Assembly (NCBI RefSeq): GCF_042662225.1
Contig: NZ_JBHSYQ010000001.1
Span: forward strand, 124,001-188,000
Direction of reading: 5' to 3'
Length of the DNA stretch: 64,000 bases
Source of the DNA: Nibribacter roseus
GTDB lineage: Bacteria > Bacteroidota > Bacteroidia > Cytophagales > Hymenobacteraceae
Within the stretch, counting starts at the first letter, position 1. Each line of letters begins with the position of its first letter. The notes under the pieces are model-generated. The model did no database searches. It worked only from the letters and a program-made list of their open reading frames with translations, and had not been told where the DNA came from. Below are positions 51,425-58,826 of this stretch, piece after piece. The position numbers and the translations under genes are program-made.

Positions 51425-53794
51425 ATGAATTTTTTTACAAGATCCTTCCTGTTGCTGATTTTTGCTTTGGGTTCTTTGAAACAAAGTTTAGCACAAACAA
51501 AACCTGTTCTTACGGTTGAAAAGATCATGCAAGACCCAGCCCAATGGATTGGGACTTCACCAAGCAACATTTATTGGGACGACAACAGTAAATCAGTTTA
51601 TTTTCAATGGAATCCTGAAAAAGCCAAGGGAGATTCCCGGTACGTGGTCTTAATCAATAATAAGAAAATATCAAAGGTACCAGCCAATCAGCGGATAAGT
51701 CTTGCCGCGCCTGGAGGTACCTATAATAAGAGCCAAACTTTACGCATTTATGAAAGGGGAGGGGACTTGTTTCTTGTTGATGTGAAAAGCGGTCACATTA
51801 AACAAATCACCAACACTGTTGAGCGTGAAAGTTCACCGGGTTTCACCCATGATGAGAAGAAGGTTTCTTTTTTGAAAGATAATAATCTGTACCTCTGGGA
51901 TATGAGTAGCGGAGAAATTAACCAGCTTACCGATTTTAGAAGAGGTAGAAAACCTAGCTCTCCTGACCAGACTAAAAGTCAACAAGAAAAATTCTTAAAA
52001 GAGCAACAACTTGAATTGCTCCAGATTATAAAAAAGCGGGAAGAGCAAAATCAGAACCGCCAAGCACAACGCGCAGCCATAGGAAAAAGTAATCCTAAAG
52101 AAATTTACACTGAAGACAAGTCAGTAGATAACGTGGTGCTTAGCCCTGATCAACGGTACATAACGTACCGGTTGGCTTTAAGACCAGCTAATTCAAAAAT
52201 TGCACAGGTACCCAATTATGTTACATCATCTGGTTACACTGAAGAGATACCCACACGTACCAAGGTTGGTTCTCCGCAAGCTACATATGAAATGTGGCTG
52301 TATGATACTCAGCTTGATACTACCTACCAAGTATCTTTTAAAGACCTGCCTGGAATAAAAGACACGCCTGAATTTTTGGATACTAATTCTGAGGGAAAGA
52401 GTGGAAAAGCTACTTCAGAAAATAGAAAAGTTGCTGCATTTGGTCCTTATTATTCTCCAGATGGAAGCAAGGCTGTGTTAGTGGCACGTTCTGCAGACAA
52501 TAAAGATCGCTGGATATTAAGTTTTAACCCTAGGTCTGGGGAAATAACAACTTTAGACCGGCAGCATGATGAAGCGTGGGTAAATGGATACGGCCCCGGC
52601 CAAATAGGTTGGATGCCTGATAATGAACGGATATGGTTTGTGTCTGAAGAAAGTGGTTATGCCCATATATATACTATCAATGTTAGCAGTGGTCAAAAAA
52701 AGGCTCTAACCAGTGGCCAGTTTGAAGTACAACAGGTGCAGCTTTCAAAAGACAAAAAGTACTGGTATTTGACTACAAACCAAGTTCACCCAGGCGAGCA
52801 GCATTTTTACCGTATGCCCTTGAATGGTGGCAAAATGGAACAAATCACTAAAATGACTGGAGCTCATGATGTGACTGTTTCACCAGATGAAAAAATGCTG
52901 GCTGTCCGTTATTCATATTCAAACAAGCCATGGGAGCTATACCTCATGGAGAATAAACCAGGGGCAAAGGCTGTACAAATTACAAACTCGGTAACAGACG
53001 AATTCAAGCAGTATCCGTGGAGAGATCCAGAGGTGATCACTTATAATGCAGAAGATGGTGCACAGGTGCATGCACGCTTGTATAGACCAGAGAACCCCAC
53101 TGCCAATGGTCCGGCCGTGATCTTTGTGCATGGTGCTGGTTACTTGCAAAATGCCCATAAGTGGTGGAGCAGCTATTTTAGAGAGTACATGTTCCATAAT
53201 TTATTAGTTGATAAAGGGTATACCGTTTTAGATATAGATTACAGAGGCAGTGCTGGCTATGGAAGAGACTGGAGAACTGGGATTTACCGGCACATGGGTG
53301 GCAAAGATTTGAGCGATCATGTAGATGGAGCCAAGATGCTGGTAGAGAAATATGGAGTAGACCCGAAGAAGATAGGTATCTACGGAGGGTCTTATGGTGG
53401 CTTTATCACCCTGATGGCCATGTTTACCCAGCCTGACGTGTTTGCGGCAGGTGCAGCCTTACGTTCTGTGACAGATTGGGCTCATTATAACCACGGGTAC
53501 ACATCTAATATACTAAATGAGCCGCAGCAAGATAGTTTGGCTTACGTGCGCAGTTCACCCATCTATTTTGCGGAAGGCCTACAAGGCGCTCTGTTGATTT
53601 GCCATGGAATGGTGGACACCAATGTTCATTTTCAAGACGTGGTCAGGCTTTCTCAAAGATTGATAGAATTAGGCAAAGACAATTGGGAACTGGCTGTTTA
53701 TCCTGTAGAAGACCACGGCTTTGTAGAACCGTCTAGTTGGACAGATGAATACAAACGCATACTCAAACTTTTTGAGACTAACCTAAAGAAGTAG
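51425..53794 (+). CDS. S9-family (prolyl oligopeptidase / DPP-type) serine peptidase
   Basis: 789 residues from the ATG at 51425, the first start after the gap giving a signal peptide (MNFFTRSFLLLIFALGSL, cleavage near SLAQ). The N-terminal propeller (about 40-500) has repeats such as SPGFTHDEKKVSFLKDNNLY, VVLSPDQRYITYRL and IGWMPDNERIWFVS. The alpha/beta-hydrolase domain (about 540-789) has Ser655 in IYGGSYGGFITLM, the Asp in HGMVDTNVHF (about 730) and the His in VEDHGFVEP (about 762). It would cut short peptides in the periplasm. Position behind SusCD suggests it processes the imported ligand. Upstream control is hidden by the gap. Confidence 0.92.
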   Translation: MNFFTRSFLLLIFALGSLKQSLAQTKPVLTVEKIMQDPAQWIGTSPSNIYWDDNSKSVYFQWNPEKAKGDSRYVVLINNKKISKVPANQRISLAAPGGTYNKSQTLRIYERGGDLFLVDVKSGHIKQITNTVERESSPGFTHDEKKVSFLKDNNLYLWDMSSGEINQLTDFRRGRKPSSPDQTKSQQEKFLKEQQLELLQIIKKREEQNQNRQAQRAAIGKSNPKEIYTEDKSVDNVVLSPDQRYITYRLALRPANSKIAQVPNYVTSSGYTEEIPTRTKVGSPQATYEMWLYDTQLDTTYQVSFKDLPGIKDTPEFLDTNSEGKSGKATSENRKVAAFGPYYSPDGSKAVLVARSADNKDRWILSFNPRSGEITTLDRQHDEAWVNGYGPGQIGWMPDNERIWFVSEESGYAHIYTINVSSGQKKALTSGQFEVQQVQLSKDKKYWYLTTNQVHPGEQHFYRMPLNGGKMEQITKMTGAHDVTVSPDEKMLAVRYSYSNKPWELYLMENKPGAKAVQITNSVTDEFKQYPWRDPEVITYNAEDGAQVHARLYRPENPTANGPAVIFVHGAGYLQNAHKWWSSYFREYMFHNLLVDKGYTVLDIDYRGSAGYGRDWRTGIYRHMGGKDLSDHVDGAKMLVEKYGVDPKKIGIYGGSYGGFITLMAMFTQPDVFAAGAALRSVTDWAHYNHGYTSNILNEPQQDSLAYVRSSPIYFAEGLQGALLICHGMVDTNVHFQDVVRLSQRLIELGKDNWELAVYPVEDHGFVEPSSWTDEYKRILKLFETNLKK

Positions 53795-53897
53795 CGGTGG
53801 CTGCAGAATTCCTTTATGAATAGCAGATTCGAAGTTGTAAACGGATTAAACTTCATAGTCTCTTTTTAGATATACAGAGTGGCTGAGGTAATTTATT

Positions 53898-53942
53898 AAA
53901 ACAGAAAAGGTCAGGCAATTACAGCCTGACCTTTTCTGTTTT
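53898..53942. terminator. Bidirectional terminator
   Basis: Perfect 19-bp stem with arms containing CAGAAAAGGTCAGGC / GCCTGACCTTTTCTG, loop AATTACA, between convergent genes. Confidence 0.94.
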
Positions 53943-53973
53943 GGAGCTGTTTTCTGTAAAACAGGTTAAAAAC
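53938..53973. repeat. Dispersed 36-bp inverted repeat, copy 16
   Basis: GTTTTGGAGCTGTTTTCT, GT centre, AAAACAGGTTAAAAAC. It shares the terminator tail and overlaps the stop of the minus-strand PAP2 gene. Confidence 0.65.
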
Positions 53974-54793
53974 GTTTTGTTAGGGCCACGCCTTGTATAG
54001 ATTCTCCAGCAATTAAGCGAGTAGTGGGTGTGAGGCGCCAGCCTATATTACTATTTTTTTTGTGTAGCTCTGGTACTAAAATTCCTATTCCGGCACCCAC
54101 GGCGTAACCTATTAAATTATCACTCAAGAAATGTTTCCCCGCTTTTAGTCTAAGGTAGCCTACTGCCGCGGGCACGGCTGCAGCGGCTCCCCAAACCACA
54201 GGTTTCCAAGACGAGTTAGGGTGTAGGTCATTAAATACTTTAGCTGTAAAAAATGTGGCGGTAGCTGTGGCGGCAGTGTGCCCTCCAAAAAAAGAGTTAG
54301 TGGCATATTTATGAAGCCTCTCTTCTGTAGGCACATCTGTTCCATACACATTTGGTCGCTTTCTATTGGTCAGACCAGCAGTTAATGCATACAAACCACC
54401 TGTCAGGGAAATAGCTTCGGCATAGAGAAGATAAATCTGTGGGGCCTGTGGCACCGCTTGGTCATCTGCCAAGAAAATAAGAGGTAGCGCAAAAGATGTG
54501 TAAAAAGGAATATCGCTTAAGTCTTTCGCGTTCTTGCTGTAGTAGCCAGTTGAAAAACGATCAAAAGAATTTACCTGCCTTCTATCTAGACTGATTAAAT
54601 CTGCTTCCGTAAGAGGTTCTTTGTTCAAGATCAGCGAAGAGCCAATAACTGCCATACCCACACCGGCTGCAGTAATGGCTCCATCTCTTATCCAATCCGT
54701 TTTATATAAAGGTTCTGCGGCCTGAGCATTTGCATTAAAATGCCCAAGTAACAGTAAGAAAACGCTAGCAATTCTTAGAATACTCTGCTTCAC
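53966..54793 (-). CDS. PAP2-family phosphatase (paralogue A)
   Basis: 275 residues, GTG start (54791-54793), signal peptide (FLLLLGHFNANAQ) and further hydrophobic segments. PAP2 motifs: 1, NRKRPNVYG (Arg-Pro 146-147); 2, NSFFGGHTAAT (His172), with Gly-Gly-His in place of the usual Ser-Gly-His; 3, LRLKAGKHFLSDN (Arg215, His221, Asp225). The fold removes phosphate from lipid phosphates or undecaprenyl diphosphate, or acts in lipid A modification. It lies 4 bases after a 272-residue paralogue, an obvious tandem duplication likely co-transcribed. Substrate unknown. Confidence 0.87.
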   Translation of the reverse strand: MKQSILRIASVFLLLLGHFNANAQAAEPLYKTDWIRDGAITAAGVGMAVIGSSLILNKEPLTEADLISLDRRQVNSFDRFSTGYYSKNAKDLSDIPFYTSFALPLIFLADDQAVPQAPQIYLLYAEAISLTGGLYALTAGLTNRKRPNVYGTDVPTEERLHKYATNSFFGGHTAATATATFFTAKVFNDLHPNSSWKPVVWGAAAAVPAAVGYLRLKAGKHFLSDNLIGYAVGAGIGILVPELHKKNSNIGWRLTPTTRLIAGESIQGVALTKRF

Positions 54794-54797
54794 CAGC

Positions 54798-55616
54798 TTA
54801 ATTAAATTTGTATTGTAAACTAATTCCGTCTACTGCTCTGCCTGCCACCGGAATCACACTAGGGAACAAAGAGATACCACTGTTGTTGGTTTTCTTATGA
54901 AGTTGTGGTACCAATATTCCTACGGCTGCACCAACTCCGTACCCAATTATATTGTCACTCAGAAAGTGTTTTCCGGCCTCTAAACGTAGGTAGCCTACTG
55001 CAGCGGGCACTAAAGCAGCTCCAGCCCAAACAAACGGGCGTGCTGGTGAATCAGGGTTGTAGTCATGGAAAATTTTTGCCGTAAAAAAACTAACTGTTGA
55101 CACTGCGGCAGTATGTCCTGCATAGAAAGAATTTTGGGAGTTGGAGCGAGTTTTCTCTCTCATTTCCACATCTGGGCTATATGTTAAAGGGCGCGCACGA
55201 GGAAACGCCGCCGACGCCATAGTGAAGAGTGTGCCGGTAATAGCCATGGTTTCAACATATAGAACCGCAGTCTGTCCGGCGTTGCTACTTATTTCAGGAT
55301 CAAAAAGCAGTAGAGCAGGTGCCGCTAAAGAGCTGTAAAGCATTACATCGCTTATTTTCTTGGCGCTTTCGCTGTGGTTGCCTGCCGAAAAACGATCAAA
55401 GCTGTTCACATCTTCTTTTCTCAAGGCCATTGCCTCTGATTCGGTAAACGGCTCTTTCTGCTGCATCAGGTATAAGCCTAGGCCACTAAGGCCAACTCCG
55501 GCAGCTGTGATTGGCGCATCTACTTTAAATGAGGTTTTATAAGGAGATTCAGATTGCGCAAACGATTGAGATATAAGTGCGAAAGGAAGCACTAAGGCAC
55601 ATATGAATTTTTTCAT
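54798..55616 (-). CDS. PAP2-family phosphatase (paralogue B)
   Basis: 272 residues with signal peptide (LPFALISQSFAQS). Same plan as the downstream paralogue: PITAAGVGLSGLGLYLM, EDVNSFDRFSAGN, motif 1 RARPLTYS, motif 2 NSFYAGHTAAVS (Ala-Gly-His in place of Ser-Gly-His) and motif 3 LRLEAGKHFLSDN. The C-terminus (GISLFPSVIPVAGRAVDGIS) matches the paralogue's end, which hints at a shared outer-membrane or periplasmic domain. It is the first gene of the pair and starts about 270 bases upstream of the divergent metK. Confidence 0.87.
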   Translation of the reverse strand: MKKFICALVLPFALISQSFAQSESPYKTSFKVDAPITAAGVGLSGLGLYLMQQKEPFTESEAMALRKEDVNSFDRFSAGNHSESAKKISDVMLYSSLAAPALLLFDPEISSNAGQTAVLYVETMAITGTLFTMASAAFPRARPLTYSPDVEMREKTRSNSQNSFYAGHTAAVSTVSFFTAKIFHDYNPDSPARPFVWAGAALVPAAVGYLRLEAGKHFLSDNIIGYGVGAAVGILVPQLHKKTNNSGISLFPSVIPVAGRAVDGISLQYKFN

Positions 55617-55720
55617 GGTTCAGGTAGTACTATTTAACTATTGTGAGATGGTTTTGAAACGGGGCAGACAATAAAAAGGTTTTTGCTGGGGTTGAAGGGA
55701 TATTTATGTAGTAGCTGGTT

Positions 55721-55756
55721 GTTTTGGAGCTGTTTTTAAGAAAATAGCACCAAAAC
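55721..55756. repeat. Dispersed 36-bp inverted repeat, copy 17
   Basis: GTTTTGGAGCTGTTTTTA, AG centre, AAAATAGCACCAAAAC; the outer arms pair well. In the divergent PAP2/metK region. Confidence 0.7.
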
Positions 55757-55806
55757 ACACTGCTTACAGGCGGTAAGAGTTTTGTCCCCTTGAGATCTTT
55801 AATTTT

Positions 55807-55835
55807 TTGCATCTTCATCAATTAGAGTAATTTTG
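55807..55835 (+). promoter_or_regulatory. metK promoter (TTG - N18 - TAATTTTG)
   Basis: TTG at 55807-55809 (within TTTTTTG), 18-base spacer, exact -7 consensus at 55828-55835, 53 bases before the ATG. The short leader has a CATGC/GCATG hairpin but nothing I recognise as a SAM riboswitch. Confidence 0.65.
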
Positions 55836-55888
55836 CAAATCGCATGCTTTTACGCATGTGTTTCTGTTTGTACATAACCTTAGAATAA

Positions 55889-57193
55889 ATGCCTTATCTT
55901 TTTACATCTGAGTCGGTTTCGGAAGGACATCCGGACAAGGTAGCTGATCAAATCTCTGATGCGCTGCTTGATGAATTCCTGAAGCAAGACCCTCAGTCTA
56001 AAGTTGCCTGTGAAACGTTGGTAACAACCGGTTTAGTAGTGTTAAGCGGCGAAGTGAAATCCGAAGCCTATGTAGATGTGCAGAAGGTGGCCAGAGAGGT
56101 AATCCGCCGGATTGGATACACTAAATCTGAGTATAAATTTGATGCTGAAGCCTGTGGTATCATCTCTGCCATACATGAGCAGTCTGGTGATATAAACCAA
56201 GGAGTTGAACGGGAAAATCCGGAAGACCAGGGGGCTGGTGACCAAGGCATGATGTTCGGGTATGCTACGAACGAAACCGACAGCTACATGCCGTTGGCGC
56301 TAGAAATCTCACACTTGTTGCTGAAAGAATTAGCGGCAATCCGTAAAGAGGGTAAGGAAATGACCTACCTTCGTCCTGATGCCAAGTCGCAGGTAACCAT
56401 TCGCTATTCAGACAATCACGTGCCTGAAACAATTGACACCATTGTTATTTCTACCCAGCACGATGAGTTTGAGCTTTCAGACGCAAATGATGCCCAAGCA
56501 TCTAAAGACGCTGAAAAGAAGATGGTGGCTAAGATCAAAGATGATGTGTTGAATGTTCTGTTGCCAAGGGTAAAAAACAAATTGCCACAACGCACCGCAG
56601 ATCTATTTTCTGATGATATTACTTACCACATCAACCCAACCGGTAAGTTTGTGATTGGTGGACCTCATGGAGATACTGGTTTAACTGGCCGTAAGATTAT
56701 AGTTGACACTTACGGTGGAAAAGGTGCTCACGGCGGAGGAGCTTTCTCAGGAAAAGATTCTTCTAAAGTAGACCGCTCGGCCGCTTATGCAGCACGCCAC
56801 ATCGCTAAAAACTTGGTTGCGGCAGGTGTCGCAGATCAAGTGTTGGTTCAGGTAGCTTACGCCATTGGTGTAGCTGAGCCGGTTGGTTTGTATGTGACCA
56901 CCTATGGCACCACCAAAGTAAAAGGCGCCAACGGAGAAATTATGACAGATGGTGAAATAGCCCAGAAAGTGAATGAGCTCTTTGAAATGAGGCCATATGA
57001 TATCATAAAGCGTTTCGGTCTGCAGAACCCTATTTTCTCTGAGACAGCGGCTTATGGCCACATGGGTAGAGAAGCTGGCGTGAAGAAAGTTTCTTACACA
57101 GTAAACGGTAAAGTAGAAGAGCGAGAGTTTGAAACATTTACTTGGGAAAAGCTGGATTACGTTGATAAAATAAAGTCTGCTTTCAATCTATAA
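55889..57193 (+). CDS. metK: S-adenosylmethionine synthase
   Basis: 434 residues, slightly long as in other Bacteroidota. Motifs: YLFTSESVSEGHPDKVADQI at the start, GAGDQGMMFGYATNET (methionine/ATP site), FVIGGPHGDTGLTGRKII and GGGAFSGKDSSKVDRS, a phosphate-binding loop. It makes SAM from methionine and ATP with release of phosphate and diphosphate in the cytoplasm. It is monocistronic, with its own consensus promoter and a terminator directly after the stop. Confidence 0.97.
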   Translation: MPYLFTSESVSEGHPDKVADQISDALLDEFLKQDPQSKVACETLVTTGLVVLSGEVKSEAYVDVQKVAREVIRRIGYTKSEYKFDAEACGIISAIHEQSGDINQGVERENPEDQGAGDQGMMFGYATNETDSYMPLALEISHLLLKELAAIRKEGKEMTYLRPDAKSQVTIRYSDNHVPETIDTIVISTQHDEFELSDANDAQASKDAEKKMVAKIKDDVLNVLLPRVKNKLPQRTADLFSDDITYHINPTGKFVIGGPHGDTGLTGRKIIVDTYGGKGAHGGGAFSGKDSSKVDRSAAYAARHIAKNLVAAGVADQVLVQVAYAIGVAEPVGLYVTTYGTTKVKGANGEIMTDGEIAQKVNELFEMRPYDIIKRFGLQNPIFSETAAYGHMGREAGVKKVSYTVNGKVEEREFETFTWEKLDYVDKIKSAFNL

Positions 57194-57197
57194 TCTC

Positions 57198-57233
57198 GTT
57201 TTTGACCTATTTTAACGAAAAGAGCCCCAAAAC
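57198..57233. repeat. Dispersed 36-bp inverted repeat, copy 18
   Basis: GTTTTTGACCTATTTTA, AC centre, GAAAAGAGCCCCAAAAC; its right arm is the left arm and loop of the metK terminator. It is the last copy found. Confidence 0.55.
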
Positions 57234-57247
57234 GGGGCTCTTTTTTT
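57218..57247 (+). terminator. metK rho-independent terminator
   Basis: AAAAGAGCCCC - AAAAC - GGGGCTCTTTT, followed by further T residues. Confidence 0.92.
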
Positions 57248-57267
57248 ATGTTTAATATTTTTTCAGC

Positions 57268-57570
57268 TTAGTGGTGGCTGAGTATTTTCTCTTTGTACCG
57301 AATGAGCTGCTTTTTCATATCGGCTTCTGCTTTATCAATGGCTGCCTCAAAAGTTCCTGCCTGCTCTTTGCAAAATAGGGTGGCACCAGGTACATAGACT
57401 TTTACATCCACCATTTTATTGTCATGTGTTTCAGGTCTCTCAACACGTAATATAACCTCGCCGCCAATAATCCGGTCAAAGAAGGTGTCTAGCTTGTCTA
57501 GCTTCTTCTGTATAAAATCTAACAAGCTTTGGTCGGCGGTAAAGTGCACTGATTGAATTTGCAGTTTCAT
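57268..57570 (-). CDS. hpf: Ribosome hibernation-promoting factor / RaiA family
   Basis: 100 residues, the short form. MKLQIQSVHFTADQSLLDFI and KLDKLDTFFDRI, then the basic C-terminal helix EAAIDKAEADMKKQLIRYKE, match the HPF/RaiA S30AE domain. It binds the 30S decoding centre and silences ribosomes in stationary phase or stress. It is the last gene of the rpsU-xerC-hpf series (24 bases after xerC). In many Bacteroidota this cluster is followed by tRNA and tuf genes; here metK lies next, convergent, and no tRNA is present. Confidence 0.93.
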   Translation of the reverse strand: MKLQIQSVHFTADQSLLDFIQKKLDKLDTFFDRIIGGEVILRVERPETHDNKMVDVKVYVPGATLFCKEQAGTFEAAIDKAEADMKKQLIRYKEKILSHH

Positions 57571-57594
57571 AGTTAACTACTTTAGGTGAAACAA

Positions 57595-58473
57595 TTAAGC
57601 TTTTGGGTGGGCTTTTTCAAAGACAGCTTTCAGTTTCTCAATAGAGTTATGCGTGTATACCTGAGTGGCGGCCAAGCTGGCGTGCCCAAGCAAGTCTTTT
57701 ATGGCCCCTAAATCTGCCCCACGGTTCAGCAAATGCGTGGCAAAAGAGTGTCTGAGTACGTGCGGGCTGTTTTTAGCTGAGGTAGACACCATACTGATGT
57801 ACTTCTTTACCACACGGTAAACAAACTTAGGATAGAGGGGTGCCCCTTTGTCTGTAACGAGCAGAAATGTAGAATTGTTATTGGGAAAAGCAGCGGTTCT
57901 TAGCTGAATATATTTAGCAAGAGCAAGTTGTAAGGAGCCATTCAGGGGTAAGATCCTCTCTTTGTTTCCTTTACCTAAAACCTTTAAAGTTTTAGCAGCT
58001 AGATTAACATCTGAAAGTTGTATGCCGGTTAGTTCTGCCAAGCGCATGCCTGTGCCATAGAGCAACTCAAGAATCACAACTTCCCGCTGCCCCTTAAGGT
58101 CATCAGTGAACTCTATTTTGTCCAGCAGCTTGGTAAAATCATCTTCAGGAATGAAGGCTGGTAATTTTTTCGCCAATTTTGGCGCTTTAATTCTTAGGGT
58201 GGGATTTGTCTCAACTACTCCCTGCTTTACCTGAAAGCGGAAGTAAGATCTGAGAGAAGCTATCTTGCGGTGAATGGTGCGGCTGTCCAAATCTTTTTGA
58301 ACCAGCGCTACTACCCATGACCTAATTATATCATGGGTTACCTCGTTTACATTTTCCAGCTCATACACCTCTTTTAGGTATTCCTGGAACTGCTGTAAAT
58401 CGGTTTGATAAGAGAGGAGGGTGTGGGGGCTGAACCGCTTCTCGTACTGTAGGTACTTAAAAAATAATTCCAT
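57595..58473 (-). CDS. xerC: Tyrosine recombinase XerC/XerD family
   Basis: 292 residues. N-terminal SAM-like DNA-binding domain (1-95: RFSPHTLLSYQTDLQQF), then the catalytic domain with the full set Arg144 (GTGMRLAEL), Lys168 (VLGKGNKER), His238 and Arg241 (PHVLRHSFATHL), His264 (LLGHASLAAT) and Tyr273 (QVYTHNS). The length and HVLRHSFATHLLNRGADL stretch are those of chromosomal Xer recombinases that resolve dimers at dif, not of phage integrases. Position between rpsU and hpf is, to my knowledge, common in the phylum, so it is core, not mobile. Xer number (C or D) cannot be fixed from this gene alone. Confidence 0.93.
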   Translation of the reverse strand: MELFFKYLQYEKRFSPHTLLSYQTDLQQFQEYLKEVYELENVNEVTHDIIRSWVVALVQKDLDSRTIHRKIASLRSYFRFQVKQGVVETNPTLRIKAPKLAKKLPAFIPEDDFTKLLDKIEFTDDLKGQREVVILELLYGTGMRLAELTGIQLSDVNLAAKTLKVLGKGNKERILPLNGSLQLALAKYIQLRTAAFPNNNSTFLLVTDKGAPLYPKFVYRVVKKYISMVSTSAKNSPHVLRHSFATHLLNRGADLGAIKDLLGHASLAATQVYTHNSIEKLKAVFEKAHPKA

Positions 58474-58546
58474 AAATCAGTATCTGCCAGTTGCTGCGGC
58501 AAAGTACTAATTTATGGAATTACAACGTAAGTTCTAAGAATAAAGT

Positions 58547-58741
58547 CTAGTAGTTATCAGTAGCAAACAATTGTTGCTTATAGATAGCTCTTTCTTTTTG
58601 CTTTCTCTTGGTTACAGAAGGCTTCTGGAAGAAAGTTCTGGCGCGTAATTGCTTTAACACACCAGTTCTCTCAAATTTCTTCTTGAATCTCTTTAAGGCT
58701 TTGTCTACAGACTCGTTATCCTTTACGTTAATGATGATCAT
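58547..58741 (-). CDS. rpsU: 30S ribosomal protein S21
   Basis: 64 residues, highly basic. MIIINVKDNESVDKALKRFK and KKFERTGVLKQLRARTFF are diagnostic of bS21. The C-terminus (ERAIYKQQLFATDNY) is the Bacteroidota type. bS21 sits near the anti-Shine-Dalgarno end of 16S rRNA; in Bacteroidota this arrangement is linked to reduced use of Shine-Dalgarno sites, in line with the AC-rich leaders seen elsewhere here. First gene of the rpsU-xerC-hpf series, with a consensus promoter about 40 bases upstream. Confidence 0.97.
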   Translation of the reverse strand: MIIINVKDNESVDKALKRFKKKFERTGVLKQLRARTFFQKPSVTKRKQKERAIYKQQLFATDNY

Positions 58742-58781
58742 ATTATGGTTTAAAATTAAGGCTCTTGTCTTTTAAGGATTG

Positions 58782-58812
58782 CAAAGATATTGACTAATAA
58801 ATTCAGAGTCAA
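58782..58812 (-). promoter_or_regulatory. rpsU promoter (TTG - N20 - TATCTTTG)
   Basis: On the minus strand TTG at 58810-58812 and TATCTTTG at 58782-58789, exact consensus with a 20-base spacer, in the short gap after the acyl-CoA dehydrogenase gene. Confidence 0.7.
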
Positions 58813-58826
58813 TAGATAATCCTCAA

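Noticed and set aside
53898..53942. Reading the 19-bp perfect stem as a regulatory operator
   Set aside because: Position between convergent stops and flanking A/T tracts make it an ordinary bidirectional terminator.
55617..55888. SAM riboswitch upstream of metK
   Set aside because: Only a short CATGC/GCATG hairpin is visible and the leader after the promoter is about 50 bases; no SAM-I or SAM-II core could be recognised.
57595..58473. Tyrosine recombinase considered as a mobile-element integrase
   Set aside because: Length, motif spacing and position between rpsU and hpf are those of the chromosomal Xer recombinase; no att sites or phage genes nearby.
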